NCBI RefSeq assembly: GCF_001999945.1
Contig: NZ_CP019650.1
Coordinates: forward strand, 3,901,501-3,965,500
Reading direction: 5' to 3'
Length of the DNA stretch: 64,000 nucleotides
DNA from: Microbulbifer agarilyticus
GTDB lineage: Bacteria > Pseudomonadota > Gammaproteobacteria > Pseudomonadales > Cellvibrionaceae
In this document: one piece after another, positions 8,475-17,611 of the stretch
Layout of the letters: each line of letters begins with the position of its first letter
How positions within the stretch are numbered: the stretch's first letter is position 1
Made by a program: the position numbers and the translations under genes
The notes under the pieces: model-generated
Database searches by the model: none
What the model saw: only the letters and a program-made list of their open reading frames with translations
What the model was told of the DNA's origin: nothing

Positions 8475-9560
8475 TTACGCCTTGGCGGCGTCGTAGAAGA
8501 AGGGGTCGGATTCCTGTTCGGAAATTTTTGCCTGCAGCTCGGCTTCCACTGCGGACTCATCCTCGTACTGCTGGTATTCCTCTGGCTTAATGCCCAGGCG
8601 CTTGAACAATTGCATGTCCTCGTTCGCTTCCGGGTTGCCAGTGGTCAGCAGTTTTTCGCCGTAGAAAATCGAGTTGGCGCCGGCGAGGAAGGCGAGGGAC
8701 TGCATCTCGTCGTTCATCGATTCGCGACCGGCGGACAGGCGCACATGGGATTTCGGCATCATGATGCGCGCCACTGCGATACAACGGATAAATTCGAACG
8801 GATCCAGGTCTTTGTTGTTTTCCAGCGGAGTGCCGGCAACTTTTACCAGCATATTGATGGGCACCGACTCGGGGTGCTCAGACAGGTTGGCCAGCTGCAT
8901 CAGCAGGCCGGCGCGGTCTTTTTCCTCTTCACCGAGGCCAATGATACCGCCGGCGCACACCTTCATACCCGCCGCACGCACATTCGCCAGAGTATTCAGG
9001 CGGTCTTCATAGGTGCGCGTGGTAATGATGTCGCCGTAGTATTCCGGCGAGGTGTCCAGATTGTGGTTGTAATAATCTAGGCCCGCGTCCGCCAGGCCCT
9101 TGGCCTGCTCGTCGCTCAGCATACCCAGAGTCATGCAGGTTTCCATGCCCAGGGCCTTCACTTCCTGCACCATCTGGGTGACGTAGGGCATGTCCTTGTT
9201 TTTCGGTGAGCGCCACGCAGCGCCCATGCAGAAGCGGGTCGCACCACTGGCCTTGGCTGCACGCGCCTCTTCCAGCACCTTCTCCACCTTCATCAGCTTT
9301 TCGCGCTCCAGGCCGGTATCGTAACGGGCGCTTTGCGGGCAGTAAGTGCAATCTTCCGGGCAGGCACCGGTTTTGATCGAACACAGCGTGCTCACCTGAA
9401 CCCGGTTGGCGTCGAAGTGCTGGCGGTGCACCATTTGTGCAGTAAACAGCAGATCATTGAAAGGCAACGCGAACAGGTCGAGCACCTGCCGGCGGCTCCA
9501 GTCATGACGAATTTCGCCGTAGGTGGACGAAGCGGAAGACATTTGCGGGTTGGCGGTCAC
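8475..9560 (-). CDS. bioB: Biotin synthase
   Basis: A 361-residue radical SAM enzyme that inserts sulfur into dethiobiotin. The [4Fe-4S] motif is in [35 protein letters not shown] and the SAGRE arginine region near the [2Fe-2S] cluster are intact. The open frame extends further upstream to 9713, but those residues are unlike BioB. GTG 9558-9560 has GAGGAG about 10 nt upstream and gives a family-like length. ATG 9540-9542 has no ribosome site. First gene of bioB-bioF-bioH/C, with a BirA operator 143 bp upstream of the start. Confidence 0.95.
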   Translation of the reverse strand: MTANPQMSSASSTYGEIRHDWSRRQVLDLFALPFNDLLFTAQMVHRQHFDANRVQVSTLCSIKTGACPEDCTYCPQSARYDTGLEREKLMKVEKVLEEARAAKASGATRFCMGAAWRSPKNKDMPYVTQMVQEVKALGMETCMTLGMLSDEQAKGLADAGLDYYNHNLDTSPEYYGDIITTRTYEDRLNTLANVRAAGMKVCAGGIIGLGEEEKDRAGLLMQLANLSEHPESVPINMLVKVAGTPLENNKDLDPFEFIRCIAVARIMMPKSHVRLSAGRESMNDEMQSLAFLAGANSIFYGEKLLTTGNPEANEDMQLFKRLGIKPEEYQQYEDESAVEAELQAKISEQESDPFFYDAAKA

Positions 9561-9702
9561 TGGGATTACTCTCCTCAGACGACGAGACTCAAAGGGGTTT
9601 CGCCGTCGATCGGCTGCGGGACAGGGCCCCGAGCCGCGTTGTTCTTGGTTTTTGCAGGTAAATCGTGCGCGAAAGGCTGTCAGTGTAGCGGTGGCCTTAT
9701 CG

Positions 9703-9735
9703 CTGTCAACCAAGAGAACCGATTCCGGTTTACAA
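9703..9735 (-). promoter_or_regulatory. BirA operator for the biotin operon
   Basis: CTGTCAACC (9703-9711), 15 bp, then GGTTTACAA (9727-9735). This matches the proteobacterial BirA palindrome TTGTAAACC-N14-16-GGTTTACAA with two changes, both in the left half. It sits in the intergenic space between divergent bioB (GTG 9560) and comF (GTG 9759), so biotinoyl-AMP-bound BirA could repress the bio operon and perhaps touch the comF promoter. Confidence 0.9.
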
Positions 9736-9758
9736 GTCTGCAGTCAGGGAGGATTGCG

Positions 9759-10481
9759 GTGCCGCTATTGCGATTACTGGGTCAGGTACTCACCCGGCCG
9801 CTGGATAAACACTTTGCCTGTTGCCTGCTGTGTGGCTCCGGCAGCGAGGTGCAGGCCGGAGTCTGCGCATCGTGCCAGTGCGATCTGCCTTCTCTGGGCC
9901 ACGCCTGTATAGGCTGTGCGCTGCCGCTGGCAGCAACACAGGACAGTCATTGCGCCGCCTGTATTCAACGCCCACCACCCCAGGCCAGCAGCGTCGCCTG
10001 CTGGTCCTATGCCTACCCTGTCGCGCAGCTGGTGCAGCGCTTCAAGTACCAGCGGGACTTTGCCGCCGGGCGCACGCTCGCTGAGCTGGCGGCACAGGAA
10101 CTCCACCCGCAAGTACAGCAAGCGTCACCTCCCGACATACTGGTGCCGGTTCCCATGCACTGGCGCAAGCAATTATTCGGCCGGGGCTACAACCAGGCGC
10201 AGCTAATCGCCGACATCTTCGGCGACTACTGGCGTATACCAGTGGCCGCTGGTGCATTGCGCAAAATAGCCGCCAGCGATAGCCAGCAAACACTTTCACG
10301 CGCCCAGCGACGCAAGAATCTCGCCCACAGTTTTGACGCTGGAGCGCAGGTAAAAGACCTGCACGTGGGCCTGGTCGATGATGTCATCACCACCGGTGCC
10401 ACGCAGGAGGCGGCGGCCCAATCACTCCTTGCAGCTGGCGCATCGCGAGTCAGTGTTTACGCCCTGGCCAGAACCCCCTGA
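9759..10481 (+). CDS. comF: ComF family phosphoribosyltransferase-like protein
   Basis: A 240-residue protein related to competence factor ComF/GntX. The N terminus carries a double zinc-finger-like cysteine array (CCLLCGSG, CASCQ, HACIGCALPL, HCAAC). The C-terminal half is a phosphoribosyltransferase fold with LVPVPMHWRKQLFGRGYNQ and the PRPP loop LVDDVITTGAT. ComF helps DNA uptake in naturally competent bacteria; its biochemical reaction is unsettled. The frame is open much further upstream, across the BirA operator and bioB start, but GTG 9759 has GGGAGG six bases before it and gives the family's usual length. It is divergent from bioB. Confidence 0.9.
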   Translation: MPLLRLLGQVLTRPLDKHFACCLLCGSGSEVQAGVCASCQCDLPSLGHACIGCALPLAATQDSHCAACIQRPPPQASSVACWSYAYPVAQLVQRFKYQRDFAAGRTLAELAAQELHPQVQQASPPDILVPVPMHWRKQLFGRGYNQAQLIADIFGDYWRIPVAAGALRKIAASDSQQTLSRAQRRKNLAHSFDAGAQVKDLHVGLVDDVITTGATQEAAAQSLLAAGASRVSVYALARTP

Positions 10482-10688
10482 CAGTCAGCCAATATCCCCC
10501 AATGACCCGTTAGACTCTCGCACCCATTCATAGACCAATGTGACTCTAGGCGCCAAAATAGTCGCCCTTTTCGCCGCCGCTGCGCAAAAATCCACCGGCT
10601 GCTAACGTTATAACTAGAGCGCGCTCGTTATTGCCCCTCACTAGCTGGGCCGGCGGGTGCGATGCACAGGATGATGGGACCCAGAAAC

Positions 10689-11834
10689 ATGAGTGAATTC
10701 CAACTGCCTCGCGGCATCGTGATCAGCGGTACCGGTCTGTGGACACCGCCTGAGGCCATCAGCAACGAAGAGCTGGTGGAGGCGCTGAATGCCCACGCGG
10801 AAAAATTTAATCGCGAACATGCCGATGCCATCGAATCTGGCCAGGTAAAAGCCAAGTCTTTCTCTTCCGCCGAGTTCATCGAGAAAGCATCCGGTATCAA
10901 GAACCGCTATGTGATCAGCAAAGAGGGCATCCTCGATCCGAACCGTATGCGCCCATACCTGCCAGAGCGCGCCGATGACGAGCTGTGCCTGCAGGCGGAG
11001 ATGGGTTTGAACGCGGCCAAGCTGGCACTGGAAAAAGCCAACAAGAAACCGGAAGACATTGATGCGGTGATTGTGGGTGCGTCTTATATGCAACGCGCCT
11101 ATCCGGCGATTGCCATTGAAATCCAATCTGCACTGGGTATCGACGGCTTTGCCTTCGATATGGAAGTGGCCTGCTCTTCCGCCACCTTCGCCCTGCAGCG
11201 CGCGGTGGATGCAATCTGTTCCGGCTCGGCCAAATCCGTACTGGTAATTAACCCGGAGTTGGCGTCACCGCAGATCGATTTTTCCGATCGCGACAGCCAC
11301 TTTATTTTTGGCGATGTGGCGGTGGCCACCGTGGTGGAACGCAAGGAAAGCTGCAATACCGACAGCGCCTGGGAAATTCTCGGCACCAAAGCCAAAACTG
11401 TTTTCTCCAACAATATTCGCTCGAACTTCAGCTACACCGCGCGCGCCGCGGATGTGGATCCGTTTGGCGAGGGCAAGCTGTTCCGCCAGAACGGACGCAA
11501 GGTATTCAAGGAAGTTTGCCCAATGGCGGCCGCGCACCTGGAAAGTCAGGTGCAGGAGCTGGGTTTCGAACCCAATGAAGTCAACCGCTGGTGGCTGCAC
11601 CAGGCGAACATCAACATGAACCTGTTGATTGCGAAAAAACTAATGGGTAATGACGCCTCCCCCGAGCGCGCACCCATCGTTTTGGATCAATACGCGAATA
11701 CCGGCTGTGCGGGTTCTATCATCGCGTTCAATTTACATAACGACGATCTGCCGCTGGGCAGCAAAGGGGTGATCTGCTCCTTCGGTGCCGGCTACTCCAT
11801 CGGCAGCCTGGCGCTGGAAAAAATTGCCGTTTAA
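10689..11834 (+). CDS. FabH-like beta-ketoacyl-ACP synthase III
   Basis: A 381-residue condensing enzyme of the thiolase fold. The catalytic triad is visible: Cys in EVACSSATFA, His in WWLHQANINMN, Asn in YANTGCAGS. It is longer than housekeeping FabH (about 320 residues) because of an insertion after the first strand (about residues 25-75). This matches the long gammaproteobacterial group that includes Pseudomonas PA3286, known to take medium-chain acyl-CoA from beta-oxidation into fatty acid synthesis. That assignment is from memory of the family. ATG 10689 is taken in preference to upstream ATG codons because the protein aligns from there. It is probably monocistronic, followed by a hairpin. 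Confidence 0.85.
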   Translation: MSEFQLPRGIVISGTGLWTPPEAISNEELVEALNAHAEKFNREHADAIESGQVKAKSFSSAEFIEKASGIKNRYVISKEGILDPNRMRPYLPERADDELCLQAEMGLNAAKLALEKANKKPEDIDAVIVGASYMQRAYPAIAIEIQSALGIDGFAFDMEVACSSATFALQRAVDAICSGSAKSVLVINPELASPQIDFSDRDSHFIFGDVAVATVVERKESCNTDSAWEILGTKAKTVFSNNIRSNFSYTARAADVDPFGEGKLFRQNGRKVFKEVCPMAAAHLESQVQELGFEPNEVNRWWLHQANINMNLLIAKKLMGNDASPERAPIVLDQYANTGCAGSIIAFNLHNDDLPLGSKGVICSFGAGYSIGSLALEKIAV

Positions 11835-11869
11835 TTTTTACCGCGCCGCGTAATGTGACGTTAGTCCAA

Positions 11870-11896
11870 CCTCTCTGGAATTAATTTCCGGAGAGG
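11870..11896 (+). terminator. Possible hairpin terminator of the FabH-like gene
   Basis: CCTCTCTGGAA (11870-11880) pairs with TTCCGGAGAGG (11886-11896) around a TTAAT loop with one wobble. It lies 35 bp after the stop codon. No U-tract follows, so termination is only a possibility. Confidence 0.4.
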
Positions 11897-12264
11897 CTTG
11901 GAGCCCCTCCCTCGCTGCCCTTCTCCCCACCTTGTTCGATTTTTTCAACGCACTCTTGTTGTGCACTCGCGCCGTTGTTGGCACGTATTTACAGCAAAAA
12001 TGCATATTTCACGAAATTACATTTTTTGGCGTGAAATTCGTGCAATTCACGTGATCAAGGTCTGGCACTCACGAACCAAGTTTCGCTTACAGTCATACAC
12101 AGGCGTTTAAGCAACGCCGAACTTGCGGCTTTCCAATGCGCGCTGCCTCACCGGCTACTCGCTCTGGCGCAATCTCTTGCTGGGAAGAAGCCCTGCCAAC
12201 AGCAGTCCGCTGCGACTCAGCACACCACCCAATCATAGATCCTTATACCGGGAGAAAAATAAGA
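11897..12264 (+). other. Long leader/promoter region of the exoprotease gene
   Basis: 368 bp with no convincing gene. The middle (about 11950-12080) is AT-rich compared with its surroundings and contains ATTTCACGAAATTACA and several TTCACG repeats (for example around 12007, 12026 and 12043). This probably holds the protease promoter and regulator sites. GGGAG at 12250-12254 is the ribosome site of the protease. Confidence 0.4.
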
Positions 12265-14247
12265 ATGAAATCCATTCTGAAGGGGTATTCTTTCGCCGCG
12301 ATTTCGGCAATCACTACGCTGGGACTTCTCGGCAACCACTCACAGGCTGTTGCGCAGGTTTCTGCCGATGCAGACTTTTCCAATGTTCCGCAACGCCTGA
12401 TCGTTCGCTACAAAGACACCCAAGCACGCAACGGGCTGTCACAAGCAAACACCCTATCTAACCGCGGCGGCGTGAAGATGGGGCACCTGCGCAAAATGGC
12501 ACTGGCAGACCGCCAGGTATTTCGACTTGAGAAACGCATGGCCCCGGGCCAACTGAAAAAGCTGCGGGCAACACTAGAAGCGGACCCCAATGTAATCTCC
12601 GTCGAGGAAGATGCATTTATGGTGCCGCAGTACACGCCGAACGACACTTTCTACAACGTACAGTGGCACTATTTTGAAGCCACTGGCGGTATCAACCTGC
12701 CCGCCGCGTGGGACAAGCAAACCGGCGCGGGTGTGACCGTAGCAGTACTCGATACAGGCTACGTGTACCACTCGGACCTCGATGCGAACATTCTCCCCGG
12801 CTACGACTTTATCGATGACACCTTCGTATCCAACGATGGCGACGGTCGCGATGCAGACCCTTCAGACCCCGGTGATGCAGTAGCACGCAACGAGTGTGGT
12901 CTTTTTAACCCACCGCAAGACCAGACTAGTAGCTGGCACGGCACCCATGTGGCCGGTACCGTGGCCGCAGTTACCGATAACAACAAAGGCGTTGCCGGCG
13001 TTGCCTTCGATGCGAAAGTGGTCCCGGTACGTGTACTGGGCAAATGTGGTGGTTACCTGTCCGATATTGCGGACGGTATCGTGTGGGCTTCCGGTGGTAA
13101 CGTTTCGGGCGTACCGGTTAACTCCAATCCGGCGCAGGTTATCAACATGAGTCTGGGCGGTAGCGGCGCCTGCGATTCCACATACCAGAGTGCGATTAAC
13201 ACAGCTGTCGCCAACGGTTCGACGGTAATCGTCAGTGCGGGTAACAGCGACGCCGACGCGTCCGGTTACCGTCCCGCCAGCTGCGACAACGTAATTTCCG
13301 TGGCCGCGACCGAGCGCTTTGGTGCTCGTGCCTATTACTCTAACTTCGGCGCAACCGTAGATGTGAGCGCTCCGGGTGGTGACGTCGCCTACGATGCAAC
13401 GCACGGTGTCGCCTCTACCCTGAATGACGGCACAGCCGGCCCCGGCGCCGAAAGCTATGTGTACTACCAGGGCACTTCCATGGCTGCTCCCCATGTAGCG
13501 GGTGTTGCCGCGTTGATGTACGCGGCCAATGGCGGCGTTACCCCGGCTCAGGTTGAAAGCGCACTCAAATCGACCGCGCGTGCATTACCCGGCGCCTGCT
13601 CTGGCGGATGTGGTGCGGGAATTATTGATGCGAGCGCAGCGATTGATGCGGTCGGTGGCGGTGGCACCCCCACCAATCAGGCACCGAACGCGAGCTTTAC
13701 CTTTAACGCTTCAGACCTGTTCGTGACCTTCACCGATGGCAGTAGCGATAGCGATGGCAGTGTTGTCAGCCACAGCTGGGACTTCGGTGACGGCGGCAGC
13801 TCAACCGATGCCAACCCGAGCTACAGCTACGGTGCTGCTGGCACTTACTCTGTCACCCTGACCGTGACCGACGACGATGGCGCTAGCGATAGCAGCACGC
13901 AATCAGTCACCGTCAGCGATGGCAGCGGCGGCCCGAGCAGCGATGGCTTTACCGAAAGCAATGTGAGCCTCGCTTCACGTGCGTGGGAGTACTACACCAT
14001 TGACGTGCCCGCCGGCGCGACCAGCCTTGAGGTATCCACCTCTGGTGGCAGCGGCAACGTCAACCTGTACGTTCGCCTCGGCGCAAACCCGAGCAATGGG
14101 CAGTACGACTGTCGCGATACCGGTGGCGGCAACAATGAGTCCTGCACCATCGCCAACCCGGCGGCTGGCACCTGGCATATCGGCCTCAAGGCTACCCGCA
14201 ACGGAGCTAGCGGCGTGACCTTGGATGCTTACTGGTACAGCAACTAA
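12265..14247 (+). CDS. Secreted subtilisin-like serine protease with PKD and PPC domains
   Basis: A 660-residue extracellular protease made as a preproenzyme. Residues 1-33 are a signal peptide. About 40-110 form an I9-type inhibitor propeptide (RLIVRYKDT start, VISVEEDAF end). The S8 catalytic domain spans about 130-460 with D163 (AVLDTGYV), H225 (WHGTHVAGT) and S405 (GTSMAAPHVAG). A PKD domain follows at about 471-555 (WDFGDGGSS, YSVTLTVTDDDG). The PPC domain at 560-660 (YYTIDVPAG, NLYVRLG) is usually removed on maturation. GGGAG precedes ATG 12265; the open frame runs further upstream but only from here is there a signal peptide. Its role is extracellular protein degradation. Confidence 0.95.
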   Translation: MKSILKGYSFAAISAITTLGLLGNHSQAVAQVSADADFSNVPQRLIVRYKDTQARNGLSQANTLSNRGGVKMGHLRKMALADRQVFRLEKRMAPGQLKKLRATLEADPNVISVEEDAFMVPQYTPNDTFYNVQWHYFEATGGINLPAAWDKQTGAGVTVAVLDTGYVYHSDLDANILPGYDFIDDTFVSNDGDGRDADPSDPGDAVARNECGLFNPPQDQTSSWHGTHVAGTVAAVTDNNKGVAGVAFDAKVVPVRVLGKCGGYLSDIADGIVWASGGNVSGVPVNSNPAQVINMSLGGSGACDSTYQSAINTAVANGSTVIVSAGNSDADASGYRPASCDNVISVAATERFGARAYYSNFGATVDVSAPGGDVAYDATHGVASTLNDGTAGPGAESYVYYQGTSMAAPHVAGVAALMYAANGGVTPAQVESALKSTARALPGACSGGCGAGIIDASAAIDAVGGGGTPTNQAPNASFTFNASDLFVTFTDGSSDSDGSVVSHSWDFGDGGSSTDANPSYSYGAAGTYSVTLTVTDDDGASDSSTQSVTVSDGSGGPSSDGFTESNVSLASRAWEYYTIDVPAGATSLEVSTSGGSGNVNLYVRLGANPSNGQYDCRDTGGGNNESCTIANPAAGTWHIGLKATRNGASGVTLDAYWYSN

Positions 14248-14291
14248 GGTGCGCTAACGCACCGCGCGGATTTCCTCAATTCGCAAGCAAT

Positions 14292-14323
14292 AAGGGCGCC
14301 CTGTTTACAGGGTGCCCTTTTTT
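14292..14323 (+). terminator. Rho-independent terminator after the protease gene
   Basis: GGGCGCCCTG-TTTA-CAGGGTGCCC followed by six T. The stem is strong with one wobble pair and lies about 45 bp after the protease stop. The minus-strand gene on the other side ends at 14349, and the stem is preceded by only two A, so it mainly serves the plus strand. Confidence 0.9.
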
Positions 14324-14348
14324 CTACCCGATAAAACACGGCTGCCGA

Positions 14349-14669
14349 CTACGCTTTTGCTTGCGGCGGCGTTACCACCCACTCCGCTTCCTCGTAAGAG
14401 CCGAGCACCCGAATCTCGACAAAGGGCGCAGCACTGCGAATAATGTTGTCGATCTCCGGGTTGTGTTTTTCTTGCATCGCATCGCGCTGCGCTTTGGAAT
14501 CCCAATGTGCAATAGCGATCAATTTGTCCGGCTCATCAATCTTGCGATGCAGTTCGGTTCCACGTGCGCCCGGGGCCCGCTGGATAAGCTCGGATGCACG
14601 CACCCAGGCATCGGCGTACTGCTCCGCGTGGGAGCCCGGTTTTATCTGCACCTCAAAGATGTATTTCAT
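14349..14669 (-). CDS. Antibiotic biosynthesis monooxygenase (ABM) domain protein
   Basis: A 106-residue ferredoxin-like ABM domain protein. The start MKYIFEVQIKPGSHAEQYADAW, the central GARGTELHRKIDEPDKLIAIAHWDS and the helix KAQRDAMQEKHNPEIDNI follow the family pattern. Such small proteins act as cofactor-free monooxygenases or heme/quinone-binding enzymes, but many have no known substrate and no catalytic residue can be assigned here. AGGAGA lies at ideal distance before the ATG. It is monocistronic, convergent with the protease and divergent from srkA. Confidence 0.8.
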   Translation of the reverse strand: MKYIFEVQIKPGSHAEQYADAWVRASELIQRAPGARGTELHRKIDEPDKLIAIAHWDSKAQRDAMQEKHNPEIDNIIRSAAPFVEIRVLGSYEEAEWVVTPPQAKA

Positions 14670-14801
14670 CGCTATCTCCTGTCGATTTCCCTACGTCCAT
14701 GGACACCCGTGAATATCCACGAACGGTTGGTGCGCTAGTCCATCCGCGTTAGCATAGCGCCCCCATTTGATCCGAGCCCAACCGTGCTCAGCGGAGCCCC
14801 C

Positions 14802-15788
14802 ATGACCGAATCGTCACACCCCTACGACGCGCTTACCCCCGACCGGGTAATCGACTGCGTGGAGAGCGTGGGCCTGCTGTCTGACGCGCGCATTTTCCCA
14901 CTCAACAGTTATGAGAACCGCGTTTATCAGGTAGGGATCGACGAGGCGCAGCCGTTAATCGCCAAGTTCTACCGCCCTGGGCGCTGGAGCGACGAGCAGA
15001 TCCTGGAGGAACACGCATTCTCGCTGGAGCTGGCGGCGGCGGAGATTCCGGTGGTGGCACCGCTGGAATTTGACGGTACAACGCTGCTGGAAGCCCACGG
15101 GTTTCGCTTCGCACTGTTTCCGCGCCGCGGTGGTCACCAGATTGAGCTGGATAATTTTGACCACCTGGAACAGGTGGGCACCATGCTCGGGCGGATTCAC
15201 GCCATTGGTGCGGCGCGCCCCTTCGCGCACCGCCCGCAGTTGAGTCTGCAGCGCTTCGCCCTCGACAGCCGCGAAACCATTCTCGCCGGGGACTTCCTCC
15301 CGTCAGAGAATGTAGAGGCCTACGCCACCACCACCGCCCACCTCATCGAACAGATTGCGCCGAAATTTGAGCAGGAATGGTCCACTCTGCGCCTGCACGG
15401 CGACTGCCACAGCGGCAACTTCCTGTGGCGGGACGATACCCCGTGGTTTGTGGATCTAGACGACTGCCTGCAGGGTCCGGCGATCCAGGATATCTGGATG
15501 CTGATTTCCGGTGACCGCGCGGAGGCAACCGCCTATCTGGATACCGTGGTCGAAGGCTACGAAACCTTCTACCCTTTTGATCCGGCTCAGTTGCAGCTGG
15601 TGGAACCGCTGCGCTGCCTGCGTCAGATGCATCATGCCGCCTGGCTGGCACGGCGCTGGGAAGACCCGGCATTTCCCAAGGCATTCCCGTGGTTCAATAC
15701 GCCCCGCTACTGGGCGGAACATATTCTGGCCCTGCGCGAACAGCTTTTCGCCTTACAGGAGCCCCCCCTCACGCTTGGCGCCATATAA
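14802..15788 (+). CDS. srkA: Stress response serine/threonine kinase SrkA (YihE/RdoA)
   Basis: A 328-residue choline kinase-like protein kinase. The catalytic loop is LRLHGDCHSGNFLW, and the metal-binding aspartate lies in FVDLDDC. ENRVYQVG and FALFPRRGGHQ are typical of the SrkA/YihE family, which protects cells against envelope and other death-inducing stress. Length equals the E. coli protein. GCGGAGC precedes ATG 14802. cysE follows 41 bp downstream on the same strand and may be co-transcribed. Confidence 0.93.
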   Translation: MTESSHPYDALTPDRVIDCVESVGLLSDARIFPLNSYENRVYQVGIDEAQPLIAKFYRPGRWSDEQILEEHAFSLELAAAEIPVVAPLEFDGTTLLEAHGFRFALFPRRGGHQIELDNFDHLEQVGTMLGRIHAIGAARPFAHRPQLSLQRFALDSRETILAGDFLPSENVEAYATTTAHLIEQIAPKFEQEWSTLRLHGDCHSGNFLWRDDTPWFVDLDDCLQGPAIQDIWMLISGDRAEATAYLDTVVEGYETFYPFDPAQLQLVEPLRCLRQMHHAAWLARRWEDPAFPKAFPWFNTPRYWAEHILALREQLFALQEPPLTLGAI

Positions 15789-15829
15789 ACAGGGCGTAAA
15801 TCGTGGAGAGAAAAAAGGAGCTGTATCCG

Positions 15830-16660
15830 ATGGAAAACGTAAAACCCAGCACTGACCAGGTCGACCAACTGGACCCGATCTGGGACGCTATTCGCCGTGA
15901 TGTCGCGGTGCAGGTCGAACGGGAGCCGATCCTGGCGAGCTTCCTGCACGCCACCATTTTGAATCACGCCACGCTCGAGTCCGCCCTCAGTTTTCACCTG
16001 GCCAACAAGCTCGACAGCCCGGTGGCACAGGCCCTGCTGATTCGGGAAGTAATCGATGAAGCGCTGACTGCGGACCCGAGCATCGGTGCCGCCGCACGCG
16101 CGGACCTGGCCGCCATCGAACAGCGCGACAGCGCTTGCCACTCACTGTACGAACCCTTCCTGTTTTTTAAGGGATATCACGCCCTGCAGGCGTGGCGCGT
16201 GGCCCATTGGCTGTGGCAACAGCAGCGGCGCTCACTGTCCCTGTTTATCCAGCACCGTATCTCGGTGGTGTTCGGTGTGGATATCCATCCCGCGGCCGAA
16301 CTGGGGCAGGGCATCCTGCTCGACCACGCCACCGGCATCGTCATCGGCGAAACCGCGGTGGTGGAAGACAATGTGTCGATTATGCAATCGGTAACCCTCG
16401 GCGGTACCGGTAAGGAAAGTGGCGACCGCCACCCGAAAGTGCGCTGCGGCGTGCTGATTGGTGCCGGCAGCAAGATTCTCGGCAATATCGAGATTGGCGC
16501 CTGCTCACAGATCGCCTCCGGCAGTGTGGTACTGAAGCCCGTACCAGAGAAATCTCTGGTAGCCGGGGTACCCGCCAAAGTGATTGGCACAGCAAGCTGC
16601 GACCAGCCCGCCATCAGCATGAATCAAACGGCAATATCGCAGGTGGATCAATTGCGCTGA
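15830..16660 (+). CDS. cysE: Serine O-acetyltransferase
   Basis: A 276-residue acetyltransferase that makes O-acetylserine from serine and acetyl-CoA, the committed step of cysteine synthesis. The N-terminal helical domain (about 10-140) leads into left-handed beta-helix hexapeptide repeats (GVDIHPAAELGQGILLDHATGIVIGE, shown here only in part by DHATGIVIGE, then LGGTGKESGDRHPKV). The catalytic His-Asp pair is in DHATG and GVDIHPAA. ATG 15830 is preceded by AGGAG; an upstream GTG at 15803 is possible but weaker. The C-terminal tail after AGVPAKVIG is long and polar. Confidence 0.93.
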   Translation: MENVKPSTDQVDQLDPIWDAIRRDVAVQVEREPILASFLHATILNHATLESALSFHLANKLDSPVAQALLIREVIDEALTADPSIGAAARADLAAIEQRDSACHSLYEPFLFFKGYHALQAWRVAHWLWQQQRRSLSLFIQHRISVVFGVDIHPAAELGQGILLDHATGIVIGETAVVEDNVSIMQSVTLGGTGKESGDRHPKVRCGVLIGAGSKILGNIEIGACSQIASGSVVLKPVPEKSLVAGVPAKVIGTASCDQPAISMNQTAISQVDQLR

Positions 16661-16723
16661 TTCTGCTGTCACAGGTTGCACACATTCATTCCAGCCGGGC
16701 ACCGGCAAGACTATCCTGTAACC

Positions 16724-17584
16724 ATGAAATACAGTCTCAGCGCTAAAAACCTCGTTTGCCGCAACCTGGAAACCAAAGCCGGGTACTTTGCCGGGCTCGC
16801 CAACCCCAATCAGACCAAAGAAATTACCGGCCTGCTGCGCACAGACAGCGGGCTCCTTTCTTCTCACTTCAACCAGGTCGTCAGTAACTCGGTGGTACAG
16901 CCGCGCATTTTGCAGCGCTTTGTCGTCGATTACTTTGCCGAGCGCCACAGCCCCTTTTCCCTGTGGCACTGTGCAAGCAAGCCTCTGGATGACATCGCGC
17001 TGGGGGAACTGCACCTGCTTCGCCAGCCGCCTTTAATTGCCATGGCTGCGGAGGTCAAACAACTGGCCCCGAACGACAAACCCGATGACAAGCTGAAGAT
17101 TAAAAATGTCACACGCGCAGAGGACGTCATCGCCTATGGCGACCTGATTGCAGCAGCACAGAGCTGCAACCTAGAAGCCGCGCAAATTAAAAAATTTTAC
17201 AATCACCTGTCCGAATTACCGGAGCACAAATACAGCCGCTTAAAGATGCATATAGGCGAGTACGAAGGAGAAGCCGTTGCCACCGGCTGCCTGTTTTCTT
17301 CCGCCGATGCGCTCGGTTTCTACGACCTGTGGACATTACCCGAGTACCGCGAACACGGAGTCGGCAGTGCCATGTTCCAGCAAATGGTTCGGGAAGTATT
17401 AAATAGCCATCACAAGCATGCAGTGGCCTTGGTAGGAGAGGACCAGCAGGACTTATGGCTGGATACCGGCTTTTACGCAGTGGGCGAAGTCACCAGCTAC
17501 GAATTCACACCCGAGCGCGGAGCCAGCAGCATCCATCAAGATGCGCCCAATGACGATGCGAGTGACGATCGCGAAAGCGCGTGA
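16724..17584 (+). CDS. GNAT family N-acetyltransferase
   Basis: A 286-residue protein with a GNAT acetyltransferase domain in its C-terminal half (about 140-260). The acetyl-CoA loop is visible as LWTLPEYREHGVGSAMFQQM, a variant of the R/Q-x-x-G-x-G/A motif, and the following strand is AVALVGEDQQDLWLDTGFY. The N-terminal 130 residues are not recognised; they may be a degenerate second GNAT repeat. The acidic tail ends DDASDDRESA. It starts 63 bp after cysE, but no substrate link to cysteine metabolism can be claimed. Confidence 0.75.
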   Translation: MKYSLSAKNLVCRNLETKAGYFAGLANPNQTKEITGLLRTDSGLLSSHFNQVVSNSVVQPRILQRFVVDYFAERHSPFSLWHCASKPLDDIALGELHLLRQPPLIAMAAEVKQLAPNDKPDDKLKIKNVTRAEDVIAYGDLIAAAQSCNLEAAQIKKFYNHLSELPEHKYSRLKMHIGEYEGEAVATGCLFSSADALGFYDLWTLPEYREHGVGSAMFQQMVREVLNSHHKHAVALVGEDQQDLWLDTGFYAVGEVTSYEFTPERGASSIHQDAPNDDASDDRESA

Positions 17585-17611
17585 AGGTTCTTAACGTCTG
17601 ATCGCGACCAA

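Noticed and set aside
9333..9758. Upstream extension of the comF frame
   Set aside because: It crosses the bioB start and the BirA operator; GTG 9759 has a good ribosome site and gives the family length.
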